Assembly (NCBI GenBank): GCA_002383165.1
Contig: DFXK01000011.1
Location: 179,249 to 243,248, forward strand
DNA from: Flavobacteriales bacterium UBA4110
GTDB taxonomy: Bacteria; Bacteroidota; Bacteroidia; Flavobacteriales; Weeksellaceae
Reading direction: 5' to 3'
Length of the DNA: 64,000 bases
The translations under genes were made by a program, and so were the position numbers. A model generated the notes under the pieces. It was not told the origin of the DNA, did no database searches, and saw nothing but the letters and a program-made list of their open reading frames with translations. This document shows, piece after piece, positions 25,184 through 33,917 of this stretch (positions within the stretch are counted from its first letter, which is position 1; every line of letters begins with the position of its first letter).

Positions 25184-27046
25184 ATGATAAGCGAAATATA
25201 TGACGTAATAGTAGTTGGAGCAGGTCACGCAGGTTGCGAGGCTGCTGCTGCTGCTGCCAATCTAGGCTCCAAAACGCTCCTTGTGACAATGAACATGCAA
25301 ACCATTGGACAAATGAGCTGTAATCCTGCAATGGGAGGAATTGCAAAAGGGCAAATTGTACGAGAAATAGATGCAATGGGCGGTTATTCTGGTATTGTAG
25401 CCGACAAATCTGCAATCCAATTCAAGATGCTGAATCTCTCCAAAGGTCCTGCGATGTGGTCTCCAAGAACACAAAACGATAGAATGATGTTTGCAGAAGA
25501 ATGGCGTTTAGCATTGGAAAACACACCTAATCTTGATTTTTTTCAAGATATGGTAAAACAATTAATTATCGAAAATAATAAGGTTGCTGGTGTTGTAACC
25601 TCACTTGGAATTGAAATCAAAGCTAAATCTGTTGTTTTAACGAACGGAACTTTCCTTAATGGATTGATTCACGTTGGCGATAAACAGTTAGGTGGCGGAA
25701 GAATGGGAGAACCAAGAGCGTTCGGAATTACAGAACAATTGGTTTCTTTAGGCTTTGAAGCTGGTAGAATGAAAACTGGAACTCCTCCACGCGTAGATGG
25801 AAGAAGTCTTGATTATTCTAAAATGGAAGAACAAAAAGGTGATGAAAATCCGCAGAAATTCAGTTATTTAGATACTCCTAAATTAACTAAACAATTAAGC
25901 TGTCATATCGTTTATACCAACGAAACCGTACACGATATTCTGCGTGAAGGATTTGACAGAAGTCCGATGTTTAATGGAACTATTCAAAGTTTAGGCCCAA
26001 GATATTGCCCAAGTATTGAAGATAAAATCAATCGTTTTGCAGAAAGAAACAGACATCAATTATTTGTGGAGCCAGAAGGTTGGAAAACTGTAGAAATCTA
26101 TGTGAATGGATTCAGTTCTTCTCTTCCAGAAGATGTTCAAATCAAAGCAATGAGACATATTCCAGGTTTCGAAAATGTGAAAGTTTTCCGCCCTGGTTAT
26201 GCTATAGAATACGATTACTTCCCTCCTACCCAACTGAACCATACCTTAGAAACAAAATTGGTTGAAAACCTTTATTTCGCTGGTCAAATCAATGGAACAA
26301 CAGGTTATGAAGAAGCTGCAGGACAAGGTCTAATTGCAGGAATCAACGCGCATAATAAAGTTCACGATAAAGGAGAATTTATTTTGAACAGAGATGAAGC
26401 TTATATAGGCGTTTTAATTGATGATTTAATTACAAAAGGAACCGAAGAACCTTATAGAATGTTTACTTCAAGAGCTGAATATCGATTACTTCTTAGACAA
26501 GATAATGCTGATATCAGATTAACTGAAAAAGCTTATAATCTTGGTCTGGCAAAAGAAAACAGACTAAGAAAAGTTGCGGAAAAGATTGCTAAAAGTGATG
26601 AATTAGAAGCATTTTTAAGAGAAACTTCTCTCAAACCTGGAATCATCAATCCGATATTAGAAACTATAGAATCATCTCCTGTTGACCAAGCTTATAGAGC
26701 TGCGCAGATTCTAACAAGACCAAATATGACTTTGGAGAAATTAGAAGCTGTTGAAACTATCAAAGAAATTGCTTCAACATATGCAGATGAAGTAAGAGAA
26801 CAAGCTGAAATCAATATCAAATACAAAGGTTACATAGAGAAAGAAAAGGAAAATGTTGCAAAATTGAATAGATTAGAAACCATCAGAATTCCTGAAGATT
26901 TTGATTATTCAAAAATTATTTCTCTTTCTGCTGAGGCTAAACAAAAAATGGGTAAAGTAAAACCTAAAACCATTGCACAAGCAGGTAGAATCAGTGGTGT
27001 TTCTCCAGCTGATATTAATGTTCTCCTGATTTATTTAGGTAGATAA
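25184..27046 (+). CDS. mnmG: tRNA uridine-5-carboxymethylaminomethyl modification enzyme MnmG
   Basis: A 620-residue FAD enzyme (GidA). With MnmE it builds the cmnm5 group at wobble U34. The dinucleotide-binding motif VVGAGHAGCEAAAAAANLG spans residues 10-28. MSCNPAMGGIAKGQIVREIDAMGG near 44-67 and LTNGTFLNGLIHVGDKQLGGGRMGEP near 152-177 are family signatures. GRPGYAIEYDY-like FRPGYAIEYDYFPP and GQINGTTGYEEAAGQGLIAGINA are also present. Length is typical. The gene is bracketed by two parS-like sites, and mnmG often lies near chromosomal origins, which is relevant to the oriC candidate 2.3 kb downstream. Confidence 0.97.
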   Translation: MISEIYDVIVVGAGHAGCEAAAAAANLGSKTLLVTMNMQTIGQMSCNPAMGGIAKGQIVREIDAMGGYSGIVADKSAIQFKMLNLSKGPAMWSPRTQNDRMMFAEEWRLALENTPNLDFFQDMVKQLIIENNKVAGVVTSLGIEIKAKSVVLTNGTFLNGLIHVGDKQLGGGRMGEPRAFGITEQLVSLGFEAGRMKTGTPPRVDGRSLDYSKMEEQKGDENPQKFSYLDTPKLTKQLSCHIVYTNETVHDILREGFDRSPMFNGTIQSLGPRYCPSIEDKINRFAERNRHQLFVEPEGWKTVEIYVNGFSSSLPEDVQIKAMRHIPGFENVKVFRPGYAIEYDYFPPTQLNHTLETKLVENLYFAGQINGTTGYEEAAGQGLIAGINAHNKVHDKGEFILNRDEAYIGVLIDDLITKGTEEPYRMFTSRAEYRLLLRQDNADIRLTEKAYNLGLAKENRLRKVAEKIAKSDELEAFLRETSLKPGIINPILETIESSPVDQAYRAAQILTRPNMTLEKLEAVETIKEIASTYADEVREQAEINIKYKGYIEKEKENVAKLNRLETIRIPEDFDYSKIISLSAEAKQKMGKVKPKTIAQAGRISGVSPADINVLLIYLGR

Positions 27047-27053
27047 ATATAAA

Positions 27054-27069
27054 TGTTCCACGTGAAACA
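27054..27069. promoter_or_regulatory. parS-like palindrome downstream of mnmG
   Basis: TGTTCCACGTGAAACA fits TGTTnCACGTGnAACA at every fixed position and differs by one base from the perfect palindrome TGTTTCACGTGAAACA. Confidence 0.72.
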
Positions 27070-27073
27070 TTCC

Positions 27074-27107
27074 AAAGAACAATGTTATTTTTCATTGTTC
27101 TTTTTGT
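27074..27107 (+). terminator. Intrinsic terminator after mnmG
   Basis: An 11-pair perfect stem (AAAGAACAATG at 27074-27084 with CATTGTTCTTT at 27093-27103), an 8-base loop and a T-run. Confidence 0.85.
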
Positions 27108-27126
27108 TTAAAATATATAATTAATA

Positions 27127-27948
27127 ATGAAAATTAAAGACCATTTTCTTACACAAGAAGAATTTGAAATTGTAGAAACTGAAACAAAAGGTGTTTTCAA
27201 AACCACTCCTATTCCTTTTAGTATTTCGAAATATTATGAGAGCGAAGATTATATTTCTCACCATCAGGATTCGGGAAGTTTGAAAGAAAAGCTTTATAAA
27301 TTTCTACAGTCTTTTAATCTTCAATACAAGAAAAATATTCTTGTGGATAGAATTAAAAAAAATTCGAAGGTTTTAGATTATGGATGCGGCGCAGGCGAAT
27401 TTGTAAAATATATTGAAAACGATTACCAGACTTTTGGATTTGAACCAAATTCTGATGCCAGAAATGCAGCAATCAATAAAACGGAAAAAGCCAAAATTAT
27501 TGATGATATTAACTCAATAGAAAATGGAAGTCTTGATGCAATTACACTTTGGCACGTTTTCGAACATATAGAAAATCAGAGTGAGATGTTAGAAATTTTT
27601 TATCAGAAATTAAATGAAAAAGGTTTGCTAATAATTGCTGTTCCAAATCCAACTTCTTACGATGCGAAACATTATAAAGAATTCTGGGCGGCTTATGATG
27701 TACCAAGACATATCTATCATTTTTCGAAAAATGGAATGGAAAATTTGATTTCAAAAAATCCAGATTGGAAATTAAGAAAAATCAAACCTCTCCTACTCGA
27801 CTCATTTTATATCTCGATGTTGAGTGAAAAATATAAGAAATCACCTCTTTTTTGGCTAAAAGCTGTCTTTCACGGAACGATTTCTAACGTAAAAGCACTT
27901 TTTTCGAACGAATTTTCAAGTTTGATATATATTATCGAAAAAAAATAG
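27127..27948 (+). CDS. Class I SAM-dependent methyltransferase
   Basis: A 273-residue methyltransferase. SAM motif I is VLDYGCGAGEF (residues 82-92), followed by the acidic strand FGFEPN near 110 and motif IV-like LDAITLWHVFEHIEN near 137-151. IAVPNPTSYDA and DVPRHIYHFSKNGMENL continue the methyltransf_11/23-type pattern. The acceptor cannot be inferred. Such genes often sit beside cell-envelope or tRNA-modification genes, but here the neighbour mnmG is separated by a terminator. The gene ends before a bidirectional terminator facing pgk. Confidence 0.88.
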   Translation: MKIKDHFLTQEEFEIVETETKGVFKTTPIPFSISKYYESEDYISHHQDSGSLKEKLYKFLQSFNLQYKKNILVDRIKKNSKVLDYGCGAGEFVKYIENDYQTFGFEPNSDARNAAINKTEKAKIIDDINSIENGSLDAITLWHVFEHIENQSEMLEIFYQKLNEKGLLIIAVPNPTSYDAKHYKEFWAAYDVPRHIYHFSKNGMENLISKNPDWKLRKIKPLLLDSFYISMLSEKYKKSPLFWLKAVFHGTISNVKALFSNEFSSLIYIIEKK

Positions 27949-28117
27949 AAAATCGATTTTTGATATATTTCTAAAGGTCACTTTTCGGCTATTTTGTTCA
28001 AAAATTGTTAATAATTACAAAAATTTGAAAATCTCAAGTTATTGTTGATGTTGAATTAAAGTCGCTGAGAATCGCTTAAAAAATTTTATTTGAAACTTAG
28101 TCAAGTATTAGCAAAAT

Positions 28118-28145
28118 AAAACCGACAAAAAATTGTCGGTTTTTA
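28118..28145. terminator. Bidirectional terminator between methyltransferase and pgk
   Basis: The stem ACCGACAA (28121-28128) with TTGTCGGT (28133-28140), extended by flanking A-T pairs, has an AAAA loop and T-runs on both strands. Confidence 0.85.
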
Positions 28146-28167
28146 TTATTTATAGAAAAGTAAATTT

Positions 28168-29358
28168 CTATTTGTTAATCGCAGCAACTCCTGGAAGTTC
28201 TAATCCTTCCAAACTTTCCAACATTGCTCCTCCTCCAGTAGAAACATAACTTACTTTATCAGAATAACCGAATTGTTTTACAAAAGCAACACTGTCTCCT
28301 CCTCCAACTAAAGAGAAAGCACCTAATTTTGTCGCTTCTGCTATACTTTCACCTAAAGCTATAGTTCCAGCAGCAAAATTTGACATTTCGAAAACTCCAA
28401 TTGGTCCATTCCAAAGAATGGTTTTAGAATTTAAAAGAACATCATTGAAAATCTCTCTAGATTTAGGACCTGCATCCAAACCTTGCCAATTTTCAGGAAT
28501 TTCCATTATACTGCATTCTTGTCTATTGGCTTCATTATTGAAATCATCAGCAATAATTACATCTGTTGGAAGATATACTTCTACATTATGCTGTTTAGCT
28601 TTTTCTAAAATTTCTAATGCAAGGTTTAATTTATCATCCTCTACAATTGATTTACCAATTTTTCCACCAAGAGCTTTTATGAAAGTAAACGACATCCCAC
28701 CACCAATTATCAAGTTATCAACTGCAGGAAGAATATTTTCTATAATTGTAATTTTTGTCGAAACTTTAGAACCTCCAAGTATTGCAGTTACAGGCTTTTC
28801 GCCAGATTTTAGAACTTTATCAATCGCTACAAGTTCTTTTTCCATTAGTAAACCGAAAAATTTAGTAGAAGGAAAGAATTGAGCAATTACCGCTGTAGAA
28901 GCGTGTGCTCTGTGTGCTGTTCCAAACGCATCATTAACATAAGCATCTCCTAATTTTGAAAGTTGCTCAGCAAAAGATTTATCACCTTTTTCTTCTTCAT
29001 TATGAAAACGTAGATTTTCCAATAATAAGATTTCTCCGGGCTGAAGTTCACCAGCAACATGTTGCGCCTTCTCCCCTATTGATTCTTCAACAAACTTAAC
29101 TTCTTGCCCAAGAACTTTAGAAACCTCGCTTAAAATGTGTTTAAGAGAATATTTATCATTCACATCTCCTTTTGGTCTACCGAGATGTGTCATTAATATA
29201 ACAGAACCTCCGTCAGCCAAAATCTTATCTACAGTAGGTTTTACAGCTGTAATCCTTGTATTATCAGTTACATTAAGATTTTCATCTTGAGGCACGTTGA
29301 AATCAACTCTTACTAAAGCTTTCTTGTTTTTAAAATCGAAATCTTTTATTGTTTTCAT
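28168..29358 (-). CDS. pgk: Phosphoglycerate kinase
   Basis: A 396-residue glycolytic enzyme that transfers phosphate from 1,3-bisphosphoglycerate to ADP. N-terminal blocks RVDFNVPQ, THLGRPKG and LLENLRFHNEEEKGD bind the phosphoglycerate. AYVNDAFGTAHRAHAST is the family signature. The nucleotide half shows ILGGSKVSTKI, GGGMSFTF, LWNGPIGVFE and the glycine loop SLVGGGDSVAFV followed by VSTGGGAMLE. Length is typical. It is transcribed away from the AT-rich 735-bp gap that precedes rpiB on the other strand. Confidence 0.97.
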   Translation of the reverse strand: MKTIKDFDFKNKKALVRVDFNVPQDENLNVTDNTRITAVKPTVDKILADGGSVILMTHLGRPKGDVNDKYSLKHILSEVSKVLGQEVKFVEESIGEKAQHVAGELQPGEILLLENLRFHNEEEKGDKSFAEQLSKLGDAYVNDAFGTAHRAHASTAVIAQFFPSTKFFGLLMEKELVAIDKVLKSGEKPVTAILGGSKVSTKITIIENILPAVDNLIIGGGMSFTFIKALGGKIGKSIVEDDKLNLALEILEKAKQHNVEVYLPTDVIIADDFNNEANRQECSIMEIPENWQGLDAGPKSREIFNDVLLNSKTILWNGPIGVFEMSNFAAGTIALGESIAEATKLGAFSLVGGGDSVAFVKQFGYSDKVSYVSTGGGAMLESLEGLELPGVAAINK

Positions 29359-30094
29359 TAAATTATAATTTTAGATTTTTAATGAGACATGAGAATAATT
29401 CACCTCTCTTTGTTTCACAAATTTAAAACTTATTCTCTCCTTTTAAAAATTTTCTTCTCAAAAGAAATCCACAAACTTATTTTACAATCATAAACATCTT
29501 CTTTTTCTTTTTTTTTAAAAATAAATATTGTAGTCTATTGTTGTAGTGTGGGATTATGCGGAAAAATAAAAAGTTATTATTTCATCACAGGAAATGTGGA
29601 TTAATGAATATGTTTTTAACATTAATTAACTATTGATTATCAAAGTAATATAACTGTTATCAACAAATGTTTATAAATATATTTTAATCAGAATATTCAA
29701 AACCATTCTGGGGATAATTGAAATAATTCTGTCAGAAAAGTTTTTCAAAAAATTGAGTTTAAAATTTGGAAGCGGTTTTCATTAATGAAAATAAGTATTT
29801 GAAAAAAGAAATACTTAGCAAAAGTTATCCACAGGTTTTCTAACAATTTTTAACAATATATTGTCTTATAATCAATAATATTAGAAATTGTTTGTTTAAT
29901 ATATATTATAAAAAATATTATGTTGATATATAAATACTTATTATTGAATATTATTATTAATTGTATTAAAATATCATACCAACAATTACAAAATATGTAG
30001 TAATTTTATATTGTTAAAAGTAAAAATGGAAATTTAAAATGAAATCGCTGATAAGAGATTCCATTTTGCCATTAAAAATAATAAGTAAATAAAA
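29359..30094. other. Candidate chromosomal replication origin (oriC)
   Basis: This is the only gap over 300 bases in the window and lies between divergent pgk and rpiB. A perfect DnaA box TTATCCACA is at 29825-29833. One-mismatch boxes are TTATCAACA (29657-29665), TGTGGATTA (29595-29603, reverse) and TGGGGATAA (29709-29717, reverse). The right part (about 29860-30020) is almost purely A and T, a natural unwinding element. Two parS-like sites lie within 4.2 kb. Against this, several genes to the left run toward the gap, so the leading-strand bias is only partial. No promoter or small gene was recognised in the gap. Confidence 0.6.
29825..29833 (+). promoter_or_regulatory. Perfect DnaA box TTATCCACA
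   Basis: An exact match to the strong DnaA box, in the pgk-rpiB gap with several one-mismatch boxes to its left and a very AT-rich stretch to its right. Confidence 0.7.
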
Positions 30095-30526
30095 ATGAAA
30101 AAGATAGCAATAGCCGCAGACCACGCAGGTTTTAAGTATAAAGAACTGATAAAAAAATACTTAGAAGGAAAGGTTGAAATCAAAGATTATGGAACCTACT
30201 CTAGTGATTCTGTAGATTACCCAGATTTTGTACATCCTGCAGCAACCTCTATAGAAAATGGAGAAAACGAATTAGGAATCTTGATTTGTGGAAGTGGAAA
30301 CGGAGTTCAAATCACGGCTAATAAACATCAGAAAGTAAGATGTGCATTGTGTTGGATGCCAGAAATTGCGACTTTAGCAAGACAACATAACGATGCAAAT
30401 ATGATTTCGATTCCGGCGAGATTTATTTCAAAGGAATTAGCTTTCGAGATTGTAGATAAGTTTTTGAATACAGATTTCGAAGGTGGAAGACACCAAAACA
30501 GAGTTGATAAAATAGCATTTTGCTAA
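30095..30526 (+). CDS. rpiB: Ribose 5-phosphate isomerase B
   Basis: A 143-residue isomerase that interconverts ribose 5-phosphate and ribulose 5-phosphate. The N-terminal IAIAADHAGFKYKELI carries Asp9-His10, and DYPDFVHPAA and LICGSGNGVQITANKH hold the catalytic Cys near residue 66 and the anion-binding loop. RCALCWMPEIATLARQHNDANMISIPAR completes the RpiB pattern. Length fits. It reads away from the candidate origin and ends at a terminator. Confidence 0.95.
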   Translation: MKKIAIAADHAGFKYKELIKKYLEGKVEIKDYGTYSSDSVDYPDFVHPAATSIENGENELGILICGSGNGVQITANKHQKVRCALCWMPEIATLARQHNDANMISIPARFISKELAFEIVDKFLNTDFEGGRHQNRVDKIAFC

Positions 30527-30537
30527 ACCAATAAAAG

Positions 30538-30569
30538 GCCTGAAGTAACATAACTTCAGGCTTTATTTT
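30538..30569 (+). terminator. Intrinsic terminator after rpiB
   Basis: A nine-pair stem (GCCTGAAGT at 30538-30546 with ACTTCAGGC at 30553-30561) is followed by TTTATTTTT. Confidence 0.85.
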
Positions 30570-30746
30570 TAAAGTTATATCTTTGCAACGCATTTCACAG
30601 AGAAAGTTCTTTCTCACGAAACCATAAATTAATACAAAGGTTTCCCAAACTCCCCTATTTTTATTATATATTTATTGAATAAAATAATCCATTTGTGGGA
30701 TTATTATTGTTGTTGATAAATGTAGTTGAATTATAACTAGAAACAA

Positions 30747-32900
30747 ATGAAAAACAAAAAACATACAAGTCATAAAAACGACCAAAAACTTCTGGATATC
30801 GGAAGGAAAATCATTCGTTTTATGAATCAGAAAACTTCCAAAATCTACAATTACAAACAGATTGCGGAAGGTATAGATTACAAAAATCCAAGACAAAGAG
30901 AGCTTGTAATTCAGGCGCTCCACAGACTCTTGGCAAGTCAGAAAATAAAAGAAACCGAAAAAGGAAAATATATTGTTAATCTCAATATAGAAGGAACTTT
31001 GACAGGTGTAATAGATTTCAACCAATCTGGAAATGCTTATGTAAAAGTGGAAGGAATCAATGATGATATTTTCGTACATCAGAAAAATGTAAAAGACGCT
31101 CTACAAGGCGATAAAGTCCTTATTGTAACTTACAATTTCAAAGGTAAAAAGCTGGAAGGTTCTGTAGTTGAAGTTTTGGAAAGAGCAAAAGAGGTTTTTG
31201 TTGGAACTTTTCAGAAGATTTCAGACAAAGATTTTGGGTTTGTGGTTTTGGATAAGAAGAAATTGAATACTGATATTTTCATTTCCAAAAATCATTTTAA
31301 TGGCGCAGAAGATGGTGACAAAGTCATCGTAAAGATGCTGGAATGGAAACCGGGAAGCAAAAATCCAGAAGGAGAAATCACAACTGTTCTTGGTGCTCCT
31401 GGTGACCACGAAACAGAGATTCATTCTATTTTGGCCGAATATGGTTTGCCATACAATTTCCCGCCAGAAGTGGAGCACGATGCAGACCAAATCGATAGAA
31501 GCATCAATGCAGAAGAAGTCGCAAAACGTTGGGATATGCGTGATATTCTGACATTTACGATTGACCCAAAAGATGCGAAGGATTTCGATGATGCTTTGTC
31601 TATTAGAAAATTAGAAAATGGACTTTGGGAAATCGGTGTTCATATTGCGGACGTTTCTCATTATGTGAAACCGGGAACTATTTTGGATGATGAAGCTTAT
31701 GCAAGAGCAACTTCGGTTTATCTGGTTGATAGAGTAGTACCGATGCTTCCTGAGGTTTTGAGTAATGATGTTTGTTCACTGCGCCCAAATGAAGATAAAT
31801 TCACTTTTTCAGCCGTTTTCGAACTGGATGAAGAGGCGAAAATCCATAAACAATGGTTTGGTAGAACAGTGATTCATTCCGATAGAAGATTTGCTTACGA
31901 AGAAGCGCAGGAAAGAATCGAAACTGGGGAAGGCGATTTGGTTGAGGAAATTCTTCAACTCGATAAATTAGCCAAAATTATGAGAGCCGAAAGAATCCGA
32001 AATGGTGCGATTACCTTTGACAGAACCGAAGTGAGATTCAATCTGGATGAAAATAATAAACCGATTGGCGTTTACTTCAAAGTCAGTAAAGATTCCAACC
32101 ATTTGATTGAAGAATTTATGCTGTTGGCGAACAAAAAAGTTTCAGAATTCATTTCATTAAACAAAAGAAATGAGCCAACCGGAAACACTTTTATTTACAG
32201 AATTCACGATGATCCAGACCCTGCAAAACTAACTGCTTTACGAGATTTTGTAGGAACTTTCGGTTATAAAATGGATTTGGCAAACACTCAAAAAGTCGCT
32301 GAATCTTTGAATAAATTGTTGAGTGATGTCAAAGGAAAAGGCGAAGAAAATATGATAGAAACATTGGCGATGAGAAGTATGAGCAAGGCTGTTTATTCTA
32401 CCGACCCGATTGGACATTACGGACTTGGCTTCGAATATTATTCGCACTTTACATCGCCAATCCGTCGTTATCCGGATTTGATTGCGCATAGATTGCTTCA
32501 GCATTATTTAGACGGCGGAAAATCGCCTAACAAAGAAGTTGTTGAAGAACAAGCAAAACATTGTTCGGCAATGGAAAGATTAGCTTCTGAAGCGGAAAGA
32601 GAAAGTATCAAATTTATGCAGGTCAAATTTATGGAAGACCACGTTGGCGAAGTTTTCTCTGGTGTTATTTCCGGCGTTGCAGAGTATGGTTTCTGGGTAG
32701 AAATACCTGAAAATGGAGCAGAAGGAATGATAAAATTGCGCGATTTGGTGGATGATTCTTACTCTCTGGATGCGAAGAATTATGCGATTATCGGCTCAAG
32801 AACAGGCAATACTTATCAACTCGGAGACGAGGTAAAAATAAAAGTTGTAAAAGCTAATTTGATTGCAAAGCAACTGGATTTTAAGATTATTAATGACTAA
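30747..32900 (+). CDS. rnr: Ribonuclease R
   Basis: A 717-residue 3'-5' exoribonuclease. An N-terminal helix-turn-helix (KIYNYKQIAEGIDYKNPRQRELVIQAL) is followed by two cold-shock domains (GTLTGVIDFNQSGNAYVKVEG and FVGTFQKISDKDFGFVVLD). The RNB core includes FTIDPKDAKDFDDALSI with its metal-binding aspartates, and YGLGFEYYSHFTSPIRRYPDLIAHRLL. A C-terminal S1 domain starts at GEVFSGVISGVAEYGFWVEI. The order and length match RNase R rather than RNase II. It degrades structured RNA and takes part in RNA quality control. An extended inverted repeat lies right after the stop. Confidence 0.96.
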   Translation: MKNKKHTSHKNDQKLLDIGRKIIRFMNQKTSKIYNYKQIAEGIDYKNPRQRELVIQALHRLLASQKIKETEKGKYIVNLNIEGTLTGVIDFNQSGNAYVKVEGINDDIFVHQKNVKDALQGDKVLIVTYNFKGKKLEGSVVEVLERAKEVFVGTFQKISDKDFGFVVLDKKKLNTDIFISKNHFNGAEDGDKVIVKMLEWKPGSKNPEGEITTVLGAPGDHETEIHSILAEYGLPYNFPPEVEHDADQIDRSINAEEVAKRWDMRDILTFTIDPKDAKDFDDALSIRKLENGLWEIGVHIADVSHYVKPGTILDDEAYARATSVYLVDRVVPMLPEVLSNDVCSLRPNEDKFTFSAVFELDEEAKIHKQWFGRTVIHSDRRFAYEEAQERIETGEGDLVEEILQLDKLAKIMRAERIRNGAITFDRTEVRFNLDENNKPIGVYFKVSKDSNHLIEEFMLLANKKVSEFISLNKRNEPTGNTFIYRIHDDPDPAKLTALRDFVGTFGYKMDLANTQKVAESLNKLLSDVKGKGEENMIETLAMRSMSKAVYSTDPIGHYGLGFEYYSHFTSPIRRYPDLIAHRLLQHYLDGGKSPNKEVVEEQAKHCSAMERLASEAERESIKFMQVKFMEDHVGEVFSGVISGVAEYGFWVEIPENGAEGMIKLRDLVDDSYSLDAKNYAIIGSRTGNTYQLGDEVKIKVVKANLIAKQLDFKIIND

Positions 32901-32903
32901 AAT

Positions 32904-32953
32904 TTTCATCAAAATTGCTCTCTTTTGAGTTGGAGAAATCAATTTTGATGAAA
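32904..32953 (+). terminator. Long inverted repeat after rnr, possible terminator or 3' stabiliser
   Basis: A 14-base arm (TTTCATCAAAATTG, 32904-32917) pairs exactly with 32940-32953 across a 22-base loop. No strong T-run follows, so it may stabilise the 3' end rather than terminate. Confidence 0.5.
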
Positions 32954-33015
32954 TTTAAACATTGCTTTAAATTTTAAATCTCTATTTTTACAGCCGGTTC
33001 TGAAATTTAAAAAGA

Positions 33016-33693
33016 ATGCTCGAACTCATTTTATACGCTGTCGGATTAGGAATAATGCTAAGTTTGGTCTTTATCGGACCTATTTTTTTCTTACTGATAG
33101 AAACCAGTTTTTCCCGTGGTCCAAGACACGCTATTGCTTTGGATATCGGTGTAGTTTCTGCTGATTTACTTTGTATAATTGTCAGTTATTATGCCAGCGC
33201 GGATTTGGTAAGTCTTATCGATAAACATCCCGGATTTTACCGGATTTCGGCGTTTCTCATCTTGATTTATGCCATTTATATGCTTCTTTCCAGAACCAAA
33301 ATGCACCTCGAAGGCGAAGAAAAACTCATCGACCAAAATTATTTCAAAACCTTCCTTAACGGCTTTTTACTCAATTTACTTAACATTGGTGTTGTTCTTT
33401 TTTGGTTAGTAACAGTTCTTTCTGTTCGGAAAGAATATCCGAGAGTGCAGGATTTTGTCCTTTACATTGGGATTGTAATTGGAACATATCTTCTTATAGA
33501 CCTTTCCAAAATCTTTTTAGCAAAGCAATTCCACGATAAGCTTAATCAAAGAGTAGCCAATAAAATAAGGAAAGCAGTAGGTTGTATTTTGATATTATTC
33601 AGTTTCTTTATTTTCCTTCAAAGCTTTAAAAAGTTCAATAAGTTCGACGAGAAATTAGAACGAGCAGAAAAACAACAGCCAAAGATTAAGTAA
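33016..33693 (+). CDS. LysE family translocator
   Basis: A 225-residue membrane protein with six hydrophobic segments. The LysE/RhtB pattern is visible: an N-terminal helix ending in SLVFIGPIFFLLIETSFSRGPRHAIALDIGVVSADLL (P and G residues typical of the family) and a middle loop with LIDQNYFKTFLNGFLLNLLNIG. Two further helices follow. The C-terminus is basic and charged (KKFNKFDEKLERAEKQQ). LysE-type proteins export amino acids or related small solutes; the substrate is unknown here. Confidence 0.87.
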   Translation: MLELILYAVGLGIMLSLVFIGPIFFLLIETSFSRGPRHAIALDIGVVSADLLCIIVSYYASADLVSLIDKHPGFYRISAFLILIYAIYMLLSRTKMHLEGEEKLIDQNYFKTFLNGFLLNLLNIGVVLFWLVTVLSVRKEYPRVQDFVLYIGIVIGTYLLIDLSKIFLAKQFHDKLNQRVANKIRKAVGCILILFSFFIFLQSFKKFNKFDEKLERAEKQQPKIK

Positions 33694-33738
33694 TTATTTT
33701 TGGGCAACTTAATCCGCCTTCCGCTCCCAAACCTAACG

Positions 33739-33789
33739 TAGTGGTTCGACGAAGTCAATCTAGACCGCTGAGATTTCTAAGGAATGACA
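33739..33789. repeat. Solo end of the TGTCATT-type intergenic repeat
   Basis: The segment holds GTTCGACGAAGTCAATCT and GCTGAGATTTCT and ends GGAATGACA. Similar words, GCTGAGATTCCT and GAATGACAAACT, occur in the 47.9-kb element, and AGTCAATCT resembles the AGCAATCT end of the GIY-YIG repeat. The left TGTCATT end is missing. Confidence 0.45.
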
Positions 33790-33917
33790 AACTAAATATT
33801 ATAATTATATTCCTTCGCTGAGCAAAGCGTCTTTGCGAACTTAAAAAATATTTTCAATAAAGTAAGAAAAATCTTTGCGACCTTTGCGTTCAAATCCATC
33901 ATCAAAAACCTACACAA

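Noticed and set aside
29359..30094. Long gap as a decayed gene or prophage remnant
   Set aside because: No remnants of coding frames were recognisable; base composition and DnaA-box-like words fit a regulatory or origin region better.
30567..30746. Possible RNA or riboswitch leader before rnr
   Set aside because: Apart from the rpiB terminator I saw no stable conserved structure, only AT-rich sequence with weak pairing.
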